This document shows, one piece after another, positions 36,498 to 44,524 of a stretch of DNA of 64,000 bases. Location of the stretch: assembly GCA_020635395.1 (NCBI GenBank), contig JACJZV010000002.1:62001-126000 (forward strand), read 5' to 3'. The stretch is from Flavobacteriales bacterium (GTDB taxonomy: Bacteria > Bacteroidota > Bacteroidia > NS11-12g > UBA9320). Both the position numbers and the translations under genes were made by a program. The notes below the pieces were generated by a model. The model searched no databases and was not told the origin of the DNA. It worked only from the letters and a program-made list of their open reading frames with translations. Each line of letters opens with the position of its first letter. The stretch's first letter is position 1.

Positions 36498-37589
36498 ATG
36501 AACACTAAAAAATTATTTTTCGCAACATGTTTGGCCTGTTTGTCTTTTCTATCAATCGCCCAATCAAAATCAGTAGCTATTGTAAATGTCAACTCCAATC
36601 TCGAAACGTTTACCGAGAACCAATTGACTGATTTTCTTCAGCTTTTTACAGAGTATAATTTGCCCGAATACACGCCAAAAAACAATGCTATCGTGGCCAG
36701 TATCATTGATAAACAGGGCATTATAAAAAGAGCCTGCAACGATGAGGTTTGTATGAGAAAAGTGTGTGCTGCCACCTCAAGCGATTTTGCTCTGTCCGGT
36801 TCATTGAATAGGTTGGCGGGCAGCATTTATGGCTCATTGCAATTGGTTTCGGCCAATGAAAATATCCAATCCAAAACGGCACGCATTGAGTTTGTTGACC
36901 AACCCTTAAAAGCAGATGTAATGCTAAAATTGCTTGCTCAAAAATTATTTGGATTGCCCATTGATAATGGCATTCTTCAAAGTTTGACCGACCCAAAAGT
37001 GATGGCCAACCAATACAACACCGAACAAAAATATCTCGACCTATCCGGGCCACGATTTGGTATGGCATTTTTTGGTGGCGAGGCTGCTTCGGTGTTAAAA
37101 GCCAGCCGCAACAATGGCGGTTATGATGCCTCCGCCAATATGTTTATGTTTGGCTATCAGTTTGAAACACAGTATTTGAGCGGCAGCAATATGCAGGGTT
37201 TAATCGAGTTTATACCACAAATTACCGGACTCGATCAAAGTCTGTTTTTGCCCAGTTTATCTGTTTTGAACGGTATAAGAGATAGCCGTTCCGGTTTTGA
37301 ATTTGGCTTTGGCCCTACAGTTTCTTTTACCAAAAAAGCCAACAAATATTTTGACGAGCAATCTCAAACTTGGGTAAGACCAGCTGATGTTGCAAACGTA
37401 AACAACCTGCCAACCGAATTAAAATTAGATAGTAGAGGCTCTGTTTATGGGCAAGCCAACTTGGTATTTGCCTTTGGCAAATCTTTCAGAAGTGGCGATA
37501 TGAACCTGCCATTAAACGTGTTTGCGGTGCCAAACGGCAAAAACACCCGATGGGGCTTTTCGTTGGGGTATAATTTGGCAAAACCTTGA
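36498..37589 (+). CDS. Exported protein with CsgG/LpoB-like N-terminal part and beta-rich C-terminal part
   Basis: 363 residues from the ATG at 36498 (another ATG lies two codons upstream at 36492). A signal peptide MNTKKLFFATCLACLSFLSIAQ is visible. Residues about 25-155 have the pattern of CsgG/LpoB-like domains: VAIVNVN at the start, then C-x4-C-x5 (CNDEVCMRKVC), FALSGSLNRLAGSIYGSLQL and a late helix. The rest alternates polar and hydrophobic residues with many Gly and aromatic residues (FGMAFFGGEA, WGFSLGYNLAKP), like an outer-membrane beta-barrel or surface domain. Function unknown. It is 81 bases before ftsX. Confidence 0.55.
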   Translation: MNTKKLFFATCLACLSFLSIAQSKSVAIVNVNSNLETFTENQLTDFLQLFTEYNLPEYTPKNNAIVASIIDKQGIIKRACNDEVCMRKVCAATSSDFALSGSLNRLAGSIYGSLQLVSANENIQSKTARIEFVDQPLKADVMLKLLAQKLFGLPIDNGILQSLTDPKVMANQYNTEQKYLDLSGPRFGMAFFGGEAASVLKASRNNGGYDASANMFMFGYQFETQYLSGSNMQGLIEFIPQITGLDQSLFLPSLSVLNGIRDSRSGFEFGFGPTVSFTKKANKYFDEQSQTWVRPADVANVNNLPTELKLDSRGSVYGQANLVFAFGKSFRSGDMNLPLNVFAVPNGKNTRWGFSLGYNLAKP

Positions 37590-37657
37590 CGAAAACGGTC
37601 ACTTCTTGAAATTTTGAGTCCGCTCATAAAATGTGTGTAAAAAAAGTATGCACCATC

Positions 37658-37665
37658 TATCTTTG
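37658..37665 (+). promoter_or_regulatory. Bacteroidota -7 element before ftsX
   Basis: TATCTTTG ends five bases before the TTG start of ftsX. A full TAnnTTTG match; if used, the mRNA would begin almost at the start codon. Confidence 0.45.
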
Positions 37666-37670
37666 CCACG

Positions 37671-38540
37671 TTGAAACGAAAAAACAATCTTAGAGAATTT
37701 TCGGCAACCCTCAGCATTGTGATGGTGCTGGTGGTGATTGGGCTGTTTGGCCTGCTCATCATTCAAAGTCAAAAACTGCTGAACTATTATCATGAAAACG
37801 TTCCGGTTTACATTTATTTTGAAAATTCTATCCCAGAACAAAAATTGATTGAAAAAGCCAAAGAGCTGGAAAAACTTCCGCACGTGGCCTCAACAAAATA
37901 TTTGAACGGCGATGAAGAAGCAATAAAATTTAAGGAGGTTTTTCAGCAAGATTTTATTGAAGGATTAGGTTTTAACCCCATACCATCCAGCATTGAAGTG
38001 AGCTTAAAACCGCAACAACTCGAGGGATCATTCGATGCTGCCATCGAACAATTCAAAAAAATAGAAGGAGTAAACGATGTACAGTTTAATCCAGATTTGA
38101 TAAATCAGATAAATCAAATCAAAAAAAAGGCAGGTATTTCGTTAATAGCCATTGCACTATTGCTACTGATTGTTTCGCTTATCCTTGTCAATAATGCCAT
38201 AAAGTTAGAAGTTTATGCCCGACGCTTTACCATTAAAAGCATGCAGCTTATTGGTGCCACACAGTGGTTTATTATACGTCCCTTTGTTTTAAAATCATTA
38301 ATCATTACCCTGATAAGTGCTGTGTTGGCCATCATCATAATTTGGCCGGCCAATTCTGTTCTGGCCAATTTGCTAAATACCCAAGACCAAATAACCAGCT
38401 CACCAATTTATCACACCGATTTTAAAATTTATTCCATTTTATTTGCAGTAATATTGCTGATAGGGCTTTGCATTGTGGTGCCAAGCACCTACTTTGCAAC
38501 CAAAAAATATTTACGATTAAAAATTGAAGATTTATATTAA
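37671..38540 (+). CDS. ftsX: Cell division protein FtsX
   Basis: Inner-membrane partner of the ATPase FtsE that activates septal peptidoglycan hydrolases. 289 residues with one helix near 15-35, an extracytoplasmic domain of about 110 residues (VYIYFENSIPEQKLIEKAKE, then HVASTKYLNGDEE), and three C-terminal helices. EVYARRFTIKSMQLIGATQW is the cytoplasmic family signature. The start is TTG: a TAA lies in frame upstream and the only later ATG would cut into the first helix. ftsE is not nearby. DUF3098 and uppP follow, an arrangement common in Bacteroidota. Confidence 0.9.
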   Translation: MKRKNNLREFSATLSIVMVLVVIGLFGLLIIQSQKLLNYYHENVPVYIYFENSIPEQKLIEKAKELEKLPHVASTKYLNGDEEAIKFKEVFQQDFIEGLGFNPIPSSIEVSLKPQQLEGSFDAAIEQFKKIEGVNDVQFNPDLINQINQIKKKAGISLIAIALLLLIVSLILVNNAIKLEVYARRFTIKSMQLIGATQWFIIRPFVLKSLIITLISAVLAIIIIWPANSVLANLLNTQDQITSSPIYHTDFKIYSILFAVILLIGLCIVVPSTYFATKKYLRLKIEDLY

Positions 38541-38550
38541 TTGAACAGAT

Positions 38551-38862
38551 ATGTCGAGCAAAAAAAACAAACAAAAAGATGCCGTTTCCAAAACAAATTT
38601 GCACCAGTTAAAATTTGCTTTTTCGAAAGAAAACTATAAATGGATGCTGATTGGTTTGGCCATCATTACTCTTGGTTTTGTGTTAATGGCCGGCAATACA
38701 GACGATGTATATAATGGCACAAAATTGTTTGACGGCACCATTAGTTTTAGCAGCACCATCAAAATAACCATCGCTCCATTGGTAGTTTTGGCCGGATTTG
38801 CCGTTGAGGTATATGCTATTTTCAAAAAATCCGATTTAGACAATACCAATGAGCCTGATTGA
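38551..38862 (+). CDS. DUF3098 membrane protein
   Basis: 103 residues with a Lys-rich N-terminus and two membrane helices (about 30-48 and 75-93). The segment FAFSKENYKWMLIGLAIITL followed by GFVLMAGN is the DUF3098 signature. Function unknown. It lies 10 bases after ftsX and overlaps uppP by 14 bases, so it is probably translated together with both. Confidence 0.88.
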   Translation: MSSKKNKQKDAVSKTNLHQLKFAFSKENYKWMLIGLAIITLGFVLMAGNTDDVYNGTKLFDGTISFSSTIKITIAPLVVLAGFAVEVYAIFKKSDLDNTNEPD

Positions 38863-39646
38863 GGCCATTATTATTGGCATTGTTCAAGGTCTTACCGAAT
38901 TTTTGCCCGTCAGCAGCAGCGGCCATATCGAGTTGGCTAAAGCCGTTTTAAATGCCCAAATAGACGACGATTTACTTTTTACCGTTTTTCTTCATGCAGC
39001 CACAGCCCTTAGCACCATTGTGGTTTTTAGGCAAGATATTCTCCAAATTTTTAGAGGCATTTTATCTTTTAAATGGGATGAAGAAACCCGTTTCGCATGG
39101 TTTGTAGTTCTTTCCATGATTCCTGCCGCTATTGTGGGTCTAAAATGGAAAGATGAAATAGAAACTTTTTTTAATGGAAACATTTTATTTGTTTCAATAA
39201 TGCTTCTGGTTACGGGCCTGATTCTGTTTATTTCAGACAAAATAAAAATCAACAAAAACGAAGAAATAAGCGGCACAAAAGCCCTGATAATGGGCATTGT
39301 GCAAGCCATTGCCATTTTGCCCGGCATTAGCCGCAGCGGCAGTACCATTGTGACAGGTGTTTTTTTGGGAATGAACCGAAGCAAAGCAGCTCGATTTTCC
39401 TTTTTAATGGTTTTACCCCTTATTTTGGGCGTGGCCGCCAAAAGTTTGCTCGATTATTTTGAACAGTCTGAAGCCAGCCAACAAACCATTCCGTTGTTTG
39501 AACTGTCAATGGGTTTTGTGGCAGCGTTTATTACAGGTTTGTTTGCCATAAAATGGATGATAAAACTGGTAGAAAAAAGTCAATTAACATGGTTTGCACT
39601 GTATTGTTTCATAATAGGTATTGTAGGTATCTTCTTTTCATTTTAA
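38849..39646 (+). CDS. uppP: Undecaprenyl-diphosphatase
   Basis: Recycles undecaprenyl pyrophosphate to the monophosphate carrier for peptidoglycan and surface polysaccharide. 265 residues and about eight helices. The two active-site motifs are present: GIVQGLTEFLPVSSSGH near residues 10-26 and LPGISRSGSTIVTG near 150-163. It shares an operon with ftsX and DUF3098. Confidence 0.96.
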   Translation: MSLIEAIIIGIVQGLTEFLPVSSSGHIELAKAVLNAQIDDDLLFTVFLHAATALSTIVVFRQDILQIFRGILSFKWDEETRFAWFVVLSMIPAAIVGLKWKDEIETFFNGNILFVSIMLLVTGLILFISDKIKINKNEEISGTKALIMGIVQAIAILPGISRSGSTIVTGVFLGMNRSKAARFSFLMVLPLILGVAAKSLLDYFEQSEASQQTIPLFELSMGFVAAFITGLFAIKWMIKLVEKSQLTWFALYCFIIGIVGIFFSF

Positions 39647-39951
39647 TACTGTCGTTTGGGCAACAGCTTAAAGCCCAAAATATAGTGGAATGTGACACTT
39701 CAACATCTGGCAAAAAGGTGACATGCTTAGAAAAAGACAGCACCGGATATATCTTGGCCATTCGCAAGTACAAAAACAACCAAAAGCACGGCACGTGGCA
39801 AGTATTTGAAAAGGAAGGCTGGATAAAAGAACGATACGTATATAAAAACGACCGTTTAAAATGGCAACTTTTCTACCGTGAAGGTAAATTAGTGCGAAGC
39901 ATCAATAAAAACGGGAAAATCAAGAATTTTAAAGGCTGTGGGTGTACTTAG
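39589..39951 (+). CDS. Small secreted YwqK/MORN-like protein
   Basis: 120 residues if it starts at the ATG at 39589, which overlaps the end of uppP by 58 bases; a TTG at 39604 is an alternative. A hydrophobic signal segment (YLLFILILSFGQQLKAQ) precedes a mature part of about 90 residues. This has short repeats of the type IRKYKNNQKHGTWQVF and YVYKNDRLKWQLFYREGKLV, like the YwqK/MORN repeat family, and ends FKGCGCT. Function unknown. The long overlap makes the exact start uncertain. Confidence 0.6.
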   Translation: MVCTVLFHNRYCRYLLFILILSFGQQLKAQNIVECDTSTSGKKVTCLEKDSTGYILAIRKYKNNQKHGTWQVFEKEGWIKERYVYKNDRLKWQLFYREGKLVRSINKNGKIKNFKGCGCT

Positions 39952-40059
39952 AGCCAATTTCCTTAAATAGCTCTGCTATTATGGTCAATTTTGCCTTGTT
40001 TGGAATAAAATAATTCCAAATTAGTTTTCAATTCGGAAATCATAAACAGGCTCTTAAAT

Positions 40060-40098
40060 AAAGAGTCCCGATTCGCCTGCGGCGAATCGGGACTCTTT
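40060..40098. terminator. Perfect long hairpin between convergent genes
   Basis: An 18-base perfect stem with a three-base loop (TGC), outer arms AAAGAGTCCCG and CGGGACTCTTT. The T runs are short, but its place between convergent genes suggests transcription termination on both strands. Confidence 0.75.
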
Positions 40099-40113
40099 AA
40101 ATCATAATTTCTC

Positions 40114-41124
40114 TTAAAACTTATAGCTAAACCCTACACCAAACAATTCTTTAAATTGTGTTCTAGGTCCTACTTTTCCGGGTTGCCCTTCAGGGTCAAA
40201 CTCTATTCGAGTATCGTCGTCATATTTTACATGACCAAATAGTGTCATACCCAAATATTTATTCAACTTCCAGTCAAAGCGGGTTTGCCAGTCAACATCA
40301 ATATTCCTTCTGTTTGGCCTATTCAAATCTGTAAAGTTGTTAAAAAGCTCTAAGCTGCTTCTTACGCCAATATTTTTTACAATTGCCTTGTTTTGATATA
40401 TAAAAGAGGTTAATGCCCCAAACTCCCCTCTTCTATTAGCATTGACACTGGTGGTAGGAATGTACAAATGCATGGCTGCAATGCTGTCATCGTTTACAAA
40501 TGTCCATTTCCCTGCTGCTGGAGAGATATACATTGACAAATATTTATTGGGTTTATAATCTATTCCAACAGAAAATTTTAGATATGCTGGTGCCATAAAT
40601 CTTGAAAGAACCGGACGGTTTTCGTCGGGATTGGCAAAATCAAAACCTTCGGCAAACTGGCTTTCAAATCGGGCAATACTTGCCCAACTCAATTTGTCGG
40701 TTGCTCTACGCCCAACTTTTGTTTGAAAATCAATTTTATCCTCGTTCTTTCTTACGCTTTCTCCTTTATTTCTCAATAATCCATAGGCCAAATCAAGGTT
40801 GTTGTCCCATGTCCATTTGCCGTATTTATAGTTGGCAAAAGCGTTTCCTAATGCCGCAACCGAAATAGCATTAACCCCTCCCAAGGACCAGTTCGTAAAA
40901 GAACCTTGGTTAAAATTGACCGCCAACAGATTTCCTTTTTCCCATTTTACAATGGGTTTAAGTGCTTCTACCTCTGCGGCTATCTGGTTCACTTTTGCCT
41001 GTGCCTCGGCCAATTTTGCCTTAGCGGCTTCCAATTCTTTTTCTTTTTGTTCTAAAGTTGGGTCTTGTGCAAAAACACTCAAACCCAAAACCATCAATAA
41101 TGCTGTGATAAATTTCTTCTTCAT
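40114..41124 (-). CDS. DUF3078 family exported protein
   Basis: 336 residues from the ATG at 41124, chosen because it starts a signal peptide (MKKKFITALLMVLGLSVFAQ). The longer open frame from 41175 has no such feature. A coiled-coil helix (residues about 22-55, EQKEKELEAAKAKLAEAQAK) is followed by a beta-rich region. That region contains FNQGSFTNWSLGGVNAIS and YGLLRNKGESVRKNEDKIDF, typical of DUF3078, and ends GVGFSYKF, a C-terminal Phe as in outer-membrane barrels. Probable outer-membrane protein of unknown function. Confidence 0.85.
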   Translation of the reverse strand: MKKKFITALLMVLGLSVFAQDPTLEQKEKELEAAKAKLAEAQAKVNQIAAEVEALKPIVKWEKGNLLAVNFNQGSFTNWSLGGVNAISVAALGNAFANYKYGKWTWDNNLDLAYGLLRNKGESVRKNEDKIDFQTKVGRRATDKLSWASIARFESQFAEGFDFANPDENRPVLSRFMAPAYLKFSVGIDYKPNKYLSMYISPAAGKWTFVNDDSIAAMHLYIPTTSVNANRRGEFGALTSFIYQNKAIVKNIGVRSSLELFNNFTDLNRPNRRNIDVDWQTRFDWKLNKYLGMTLFGHVKYDDDTRIEFDPEGQPGKVGPRTQFKELFGVGFSYKF

Positions 41125-41142
41125 TCTACGTACACTTTGCGG

Positions 41143-41150
41143 CAAAACTA
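41143..41150 (-). promoter_or_regulatory. Bacteroidota -7 element before DUF3078 gene
   Basis: Minus strand TAGTTTTG, 18 bases before the ATG at 41124. It supports that start over the one at 41175. Confidence 0.45.
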
Positions 41151-41174
41151 TATTAATTTTTGAAATCGAAACCA

Positions 41175-41672
41175 TTACGAAAATTTCACCAAAACCGCAT
41201 TTTTATCAACCTTTTGTTGAGTCTTTACCTCAATAGAGGCAACCATGGCATCGCATGGAGAGGCAATGACGTTTTCCATTTTCATGGCTTCCAACACCAT
41301 CAAAGGTTGGTCTTTCTTAATCTCTTCCCCCACTTCTACCATTATATTCAATACCAAACCAGGCATTGGTGATTTTACTTCCGACACTTTTTGTGTGGTT
41401 GATTTATCCATACCCATGCTTTTGAGGAGTAGGTCAAAATTGTCCTCTATAGCCACCACATACCTTTTATGATTGATGGTCATGGCCACGGTTTTATCGT
41501 TTCTAATCACCTCAATCTCACTCAACTCGAATGATTTATTATTGAGCAACACATGATAATTTCCGTTTGGAAGTGGTTTTATGTCAAAATCCACCTTACT
41601 GTGGTTCATCAAAGTTTGGTCATTTTTATCTATTTCAAATTGTTGACTATTGTTAACGGTAGCTCTATACAT
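41175..41672 (-). CDS. Biotin carboxyl carrier-type protein
   Basis: 165 residues. The C-terminal biotinyl domain (residues about 95-165) has the biotin-attachment motif VLEAMKMEN and the usual VKSPMPGLVLNI opening. The N-terminal 90 residues resemble the carrier part of acyl-CoA or pyruvate carboxylases (HVLLNNKSFELSEIEVIRND). No biotin carboxylase or carboxyltransferase gene is nearby, so its partner must be encoded elsewhere. 14 bases separate it from the queD-like gene upstream. Confidence 0.85.
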   Translation of the reverse strand: MYRATVNNSQQFEIDKNDQTLMNHSKVDFDIKPLPNGNYHVLLNNKSFELSEIEVIRNDKTVAMTINHKRYVVAIEDNFDLLLKSMGMDKSTTQKVSEVKSPMPGLVLNIMVEVGEEIKKDQPLMVLEAMKMENVIASPCDAMVASIEVKTQQKVDKNAVLVKFS

Positions 41673-41686
41673 TTTTATGATTTCAA

Positions 41687-42112
41687 TTACAATTCTTCAC
41701 CAAAATATTCAACATAGTTATTGTGTGTTTCCCACAGCTTTATCCTGTGCAGTTTTCCACCAGTTATTTGAGGCTCCAACTGCTCCCAAATGCCAATGGC
41801 AATATTCTCAATAGAAGCCAATTTGCCCGCCATCCATGGCACATCCATGTTTATGTTTTTATGGTCGAGCTGTTCGATAACACTGTTTTGAATAATGTCT
41901 CTCAGTTTTTTCAAATCCAAAATAAAACCCGTTTCAGGGTCGGGAGTACCTTTTATGGTAACATACAAATCAAAATTATGTCCATGCCAATTTTTATTGG
42001 CACATTTTCCATAAACCGCTTCATTTTGTTCTTCACTCCAGTGGGGATTAAACAATTTATGAGCTGCATTAAAATGCTCCTTTCGCGTTATATAAACCAG
42101 TTTTTTCGACAT
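41687..42112 (-). CDS. queD: 6-pyruvoyl-tetrahydropterin synthase/QueD family protein
   Basis: 141 residues from the ATG at 42112; an upstream extension to 42205 lies in repeat-like DNA and is unlikely. Zinc ligands are visible: His18 in FNAAHKL, and His43 and His45 in NWHGHNFDLYV, with the catalytic-type Cys37 in YGKCANKN. LWETHNNYVEY closes the active site. It probably makes 6-carboxy-tetrahydropterin for queuosine synthesis, but a pterin synthase role cannot be excluded from sequence alone. Confidence 0.85.
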   Translation of the reverse strand: MSKKLVYITRKEHFNAAHKLFNPHWSEEQNEAVYGKCANKNWHGHNFDLYVTIKGTPDPETGFILDLKKLRDIIQNSVIEQLDHKNINMDVPWMAGKLASIENIAIGIWEQLEPQITGGKLHRIKLWETHNNYVEYFGEEL

Positions 42113-42117
42113 TGCGG

Positions 42118-42125
42118 CAAAGATA
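42118..42125 (-). promoter_or_regulatory. Bacteroidota -7 element before queD
   Basis: Minus strand TATCTTTG ends five bases before the ATG at 42112. It confirms the short start and suggests an almost leaderless mRNA. Confidence 0.5.
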
Positions 42126-42206
42126 GTTGATTCGTGGATTTGTTGATTCTTGGATTTGCACGAAAGGAAACAAGCAACATGTACAGAAGAGTACATACCA
42201 AACATC

Positions 42207-42238
42207 CGTCATTCAGAGCGAAGCGATGAATCTCACTT
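42207..42238. repeat. Candidate dispersed repeat (CATTCAGAGCGAAGCGATGA type)
   Basis: The segment CATTCAGAGCGAAGCGATGA followed by ATCTCAC resembles an intergenic repeat seen often in bacterial genomes, in which a spurious frame reads RHSERSDES. Only one copy is present here, so membership is from memory and needs a genome-wide count. Confidence 0.4.
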
Positions 42239-42288
42239 TTTAGTAATTCGTATAATATTTCTTACGTCCTACATCCGCAAAAAACTTC

Positions 42289-42296
42289 TACCTTCG
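42289..42296 (+). promoter_or_regulatory. Variant -7 element (TACCTTCG) before M3 peptidase
   Basis: One base off TAnnTTTG, 18 bases before the ATG at 42315. The identical octamer lies before the MazG-like gene. Confidence 0.35.
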
Positions 42297-42314
42297 AGCA
42301 AAATTTTGACAAAT

Positions 42315-44444
42315 ATGAAATTCTCACATATCAGTGTTATCGCAACTATTTCAGTATTTCTTTTTTCGTGTAATTCTAAAAAAAACGTCAAGACAATGGA
42401 ATCAACAGAAAACAATAACCCCTTTTTTCAGAATAGCTCGTTGCAGTATCAGGCACCCGAGTTTGACAAAATTAAAGATGAACATTTTGAGCCGGCATTT
42501 AAAAAAGGCTTGGCCGAACAACTGATTGAAATTGAAAACATTGCCAACTCCACAGAGGCAGCTACGTTTAAAAACACCATTTTGGCATTAGAAACCAGTG
42601 GCCGAATTTTAAATCGAGCAACCATGGTTTTTTATAATCTCACCAGTGCCAACACCAACGACAGCCTTCAGGCATTAGAGGAAAAATATGCCCCCATTTT
42701 TGCAGCCCACCACGATAAAATTTACCTCAATTCAAAACTATTTGAGCGGGTTAAAACCGTATATGAAAATAGAAATAATGCAAACTTAGAATCAGAAGAC
42801 ATCCGACTAACGGAATATTATTATCAGAATTTTGAAATAGCCGGAGCCAATCTTTCGGAGGAAAAAAAGGGCGATTTAAAACGTATCAACGAACAACTTG
42901 CCAGTCTTGAAACCGCTTTTAGCAACAAACTTTTAGCTGCCCGCAAAAACGGAGCACTGATAATTGATGATGTAAAGGAACTTGACGGAATGAGTGCCGA
43001 CGAAATTGCGGCCGCCGCCAAAGATGCCGAAGATGCCGGCCACAAAGGCAAATATTTGTTGGCATTGCAAAACACGACGCAACAACCATTGCTTCAAAAT
43101 TTAACAAACCGTGCAACCCGTGAAAAATTATATAAAGCCAGTTGGGAAAGAGCCGACAAAGGCAACAACGACGACACGAGAGCCACGATTCAGGAAATTG
43201 CCAAACTTCGATTGCAAAAGGCTCAATTGCTCGGCAAAACTAATTTCGCCGAATGGAAACTGCAAGATCAAATGGCCAAAGACCCACAAAATGCACTTAA
43301 CTTATTGTCGAAATTGGCCGCCCCTGCGGTGAATAAAGCCAAAACGGAAGCATCTGAAATTCAAAAAATGATAGATGCAGAAAAAAGTGGTTTTAAATTA
43401 GAACCATGGGATTGGAATTTTTACGCCGAAAAAGTACGGAAAGCAAAATACGACCTTGACGAGTCGGAAATCAAACCTTATTTTGAGGTGCGTACGGTGT
43501 TAGAAAAAGGCGTTTTCTATGCTGCCGAGCAGTTGTATGGCATTAGTTTTAAAGTGAGAACCGATTTGCCTGTTTACCATCCGGATGTGGTGGCATACGA
43601 GGTTTTTGATAAAGACGGCAGCTCCATTGCCCTGTATTACCTCGATTTTTATACCCGCGATAACAAAAGCGGCGGTGCATGGATGAACAATTTTGTAAAC
43701 CAATCACATCATTTGGGTCAAAAGCCGGTTATCACAAACGTGTTCAACTACCAAAAACCTGCCAATGGCAAACCTTCGTTAATCAGTTTTGATGATGTAA
43801 CCACCATGTTTCATGAATTTGGCCATAGCATTCATGGCATTTTTGCCAATCAAAAATACGAAAGTCTTTCCGGTACCAGCGTTCCACGAGATTTTGTAGA
43901 GTTCCCCTCTCAAATAAATGAGCATTGGGCTATGAACGAAAAAGTGTTGAACAACTACGCGTTGCACTATAAAACAAAACAACCAATTCCAGCTGAACTT
44001 GTTCAAAAAATAAAGAACGCAGGTAATTTTAACGGTGGATATTCAATGACCGAATTAGTGGCCGCCGCCACCCTCGATTTGGCGTGGCACACCGTTGCAA
44101 ATGCCGACAAACTTGTGGCTGCCAATGATTTTGAAAAAGCAGCTTTAGAAAGCTACGGTCTGTATTTGCCTTATGTGCCACCACGCTACCATTCTTCCTA
44201 TTTTTTACATATTTGGGCTAATGGATATTCGGCAGGATATTATGCCTACATGTGGTCAGAAATGTTGGATTTCGACTGTTTCCAATGGTTTGAAGACAAC
44301 GGTGGCCTTACCCGCGAAAACGGCGACAAATTCCGTCAGCACATCCTATCGGTGGGCAATAGCATTGATTTAAACGAATCCTTCAAAGCACTAACTGGTC
44401 ATGAACCTACCATAAAACCGTTGCTGAAAGCAAAAGGGTTTTAG
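42315..44444 (+). CDS. M3 family zinc peptidase, lipoprotein (peptidyl-dipeptidase Dcp-like)
   Basis: 709 residues from the ATG at 42315, which begins a lipoprotein signal (MKFSHISVIATISVFLFSC, lipobox Cys19). The frame is open further upstream to 42150 but crosses repeat-like DNA. The zinc motif HEFGHSIHG near residue 499 and the downstream YHSSYFLHIWANGYSAGYY segment are thimet-oligopeptidase/Dcp signatures. It probably trims dipeptides from peptides outside the cytoplasm, anchored to a membrane. A palindromic terminator follows. Confidence 0.92.
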   Translation: MKFSHISVIATISVFLFSCNSKKNVKTMESTENNNPFFQNSSLQYQAPEFDKIKDEHFEPAFKKGLAEQLIEIENIANSTEAATFKNTILALETSGRILNRATMVFYNLTSANTNDSLQALEEKYAPIFAAHHDKIYLNSKLFERVKTVYENRNNANLESEDIRLTEYYYQNFEIAGANLSEEKKGDLKRINEQLASLETAFSNKLLAARKNGALIIDDVKELDGMSADEIAAAAKDAEDAGHKGKYLLALQNTTQQPLLQNLTNRATREKLYKASWERADKGNNDDTRATIQEIAKLRLQKAQLLGKTNFAEWKLQDQMAKDPQNALNLLSKLAAPAVNKAKTEASEIQKMIDAEKSGFKLEPWDWNFYAEKVRKAKYDLDESEIKPYFEVRTVLEKGVFYAAEQLYGISFKVRTDLPVYHPDVVAYEVFDKDGSSIALYYLDFYTRDNKSGGAWMNNFVNQSHHLGQKPVITNVFNYQKPANGKPSLISFDDVTTMFHEFGHSIHGIFANQKYESLSGTSVPRDFVEFPSQINEHWAMNEKVLNNYALHYKTKQPIPAELVQKIKNAGNFNGGYSMTELVAAATLDLAWHTVANADKLVAANDFEKAALESYGLYLPYVPPRYHSSYFLHIWANGYSAGYYAYMWSEMLDFDCFQWFEDNGGLTRENGDKFRQHILSVGNSIDLNESFKALTGHEPTIKPLLKAKGF

Positions 44445-44488
44445 GCAAAAAGGTAGCGTCGCAATGCATTGCGGCTCTACCTTTTTGC
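44445..44488. terminator. Double-palindrome terminator containing a REP-like element
   Basis: Outer stem GCAAAAAGGTAG with CTACCTTTTTGC (12 bases); inside it CGCAATGCATTGCG is a second perfect palindrome. The core GTAGCGTCGCAATGC... CTCTAC resembles the widespread repeat family built on GTAG-GCAATGCATTGC-CTAC. It follows the M3 peptidase gene with a T run, so it may act as a terminator. Confidence 0.65.
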
Positions 44489-44512
44489 ATTGCGACTCTG
44501 CACTATTTCCCC

Positions 44513-44520
44513 TACCTTCG
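44513..44520 (+). promoter_or_regulatory. Variant -7 element (TACCTTCG) before MazG-like gene
   Basis: Ends four bases before the ATG at 44525. If used, the mRNA would be leaderless. Confidence 0.35.
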
Positions 44521-44524
44521 CTCT

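Noticed and set aside
37640..37670. In-frame upstream extension of ftsX
   Set aside because: A TAA at 37638 closes the frame and no ATG lies between it and the TTG start.
41125..41175. Longer start for the DUF3078 gene at 41175
   Set aside because: A TAnnTTTG box lies inside the proposed extension and the ATG at 41124 begins a typical signal peptide.
42150..42314. Extended N-terminus of the M3 peptidase
   Set aside because: The extension runs through repeat-like DNA and would hide a clear lipoprotein signal; a promoter-like box also lies within it.
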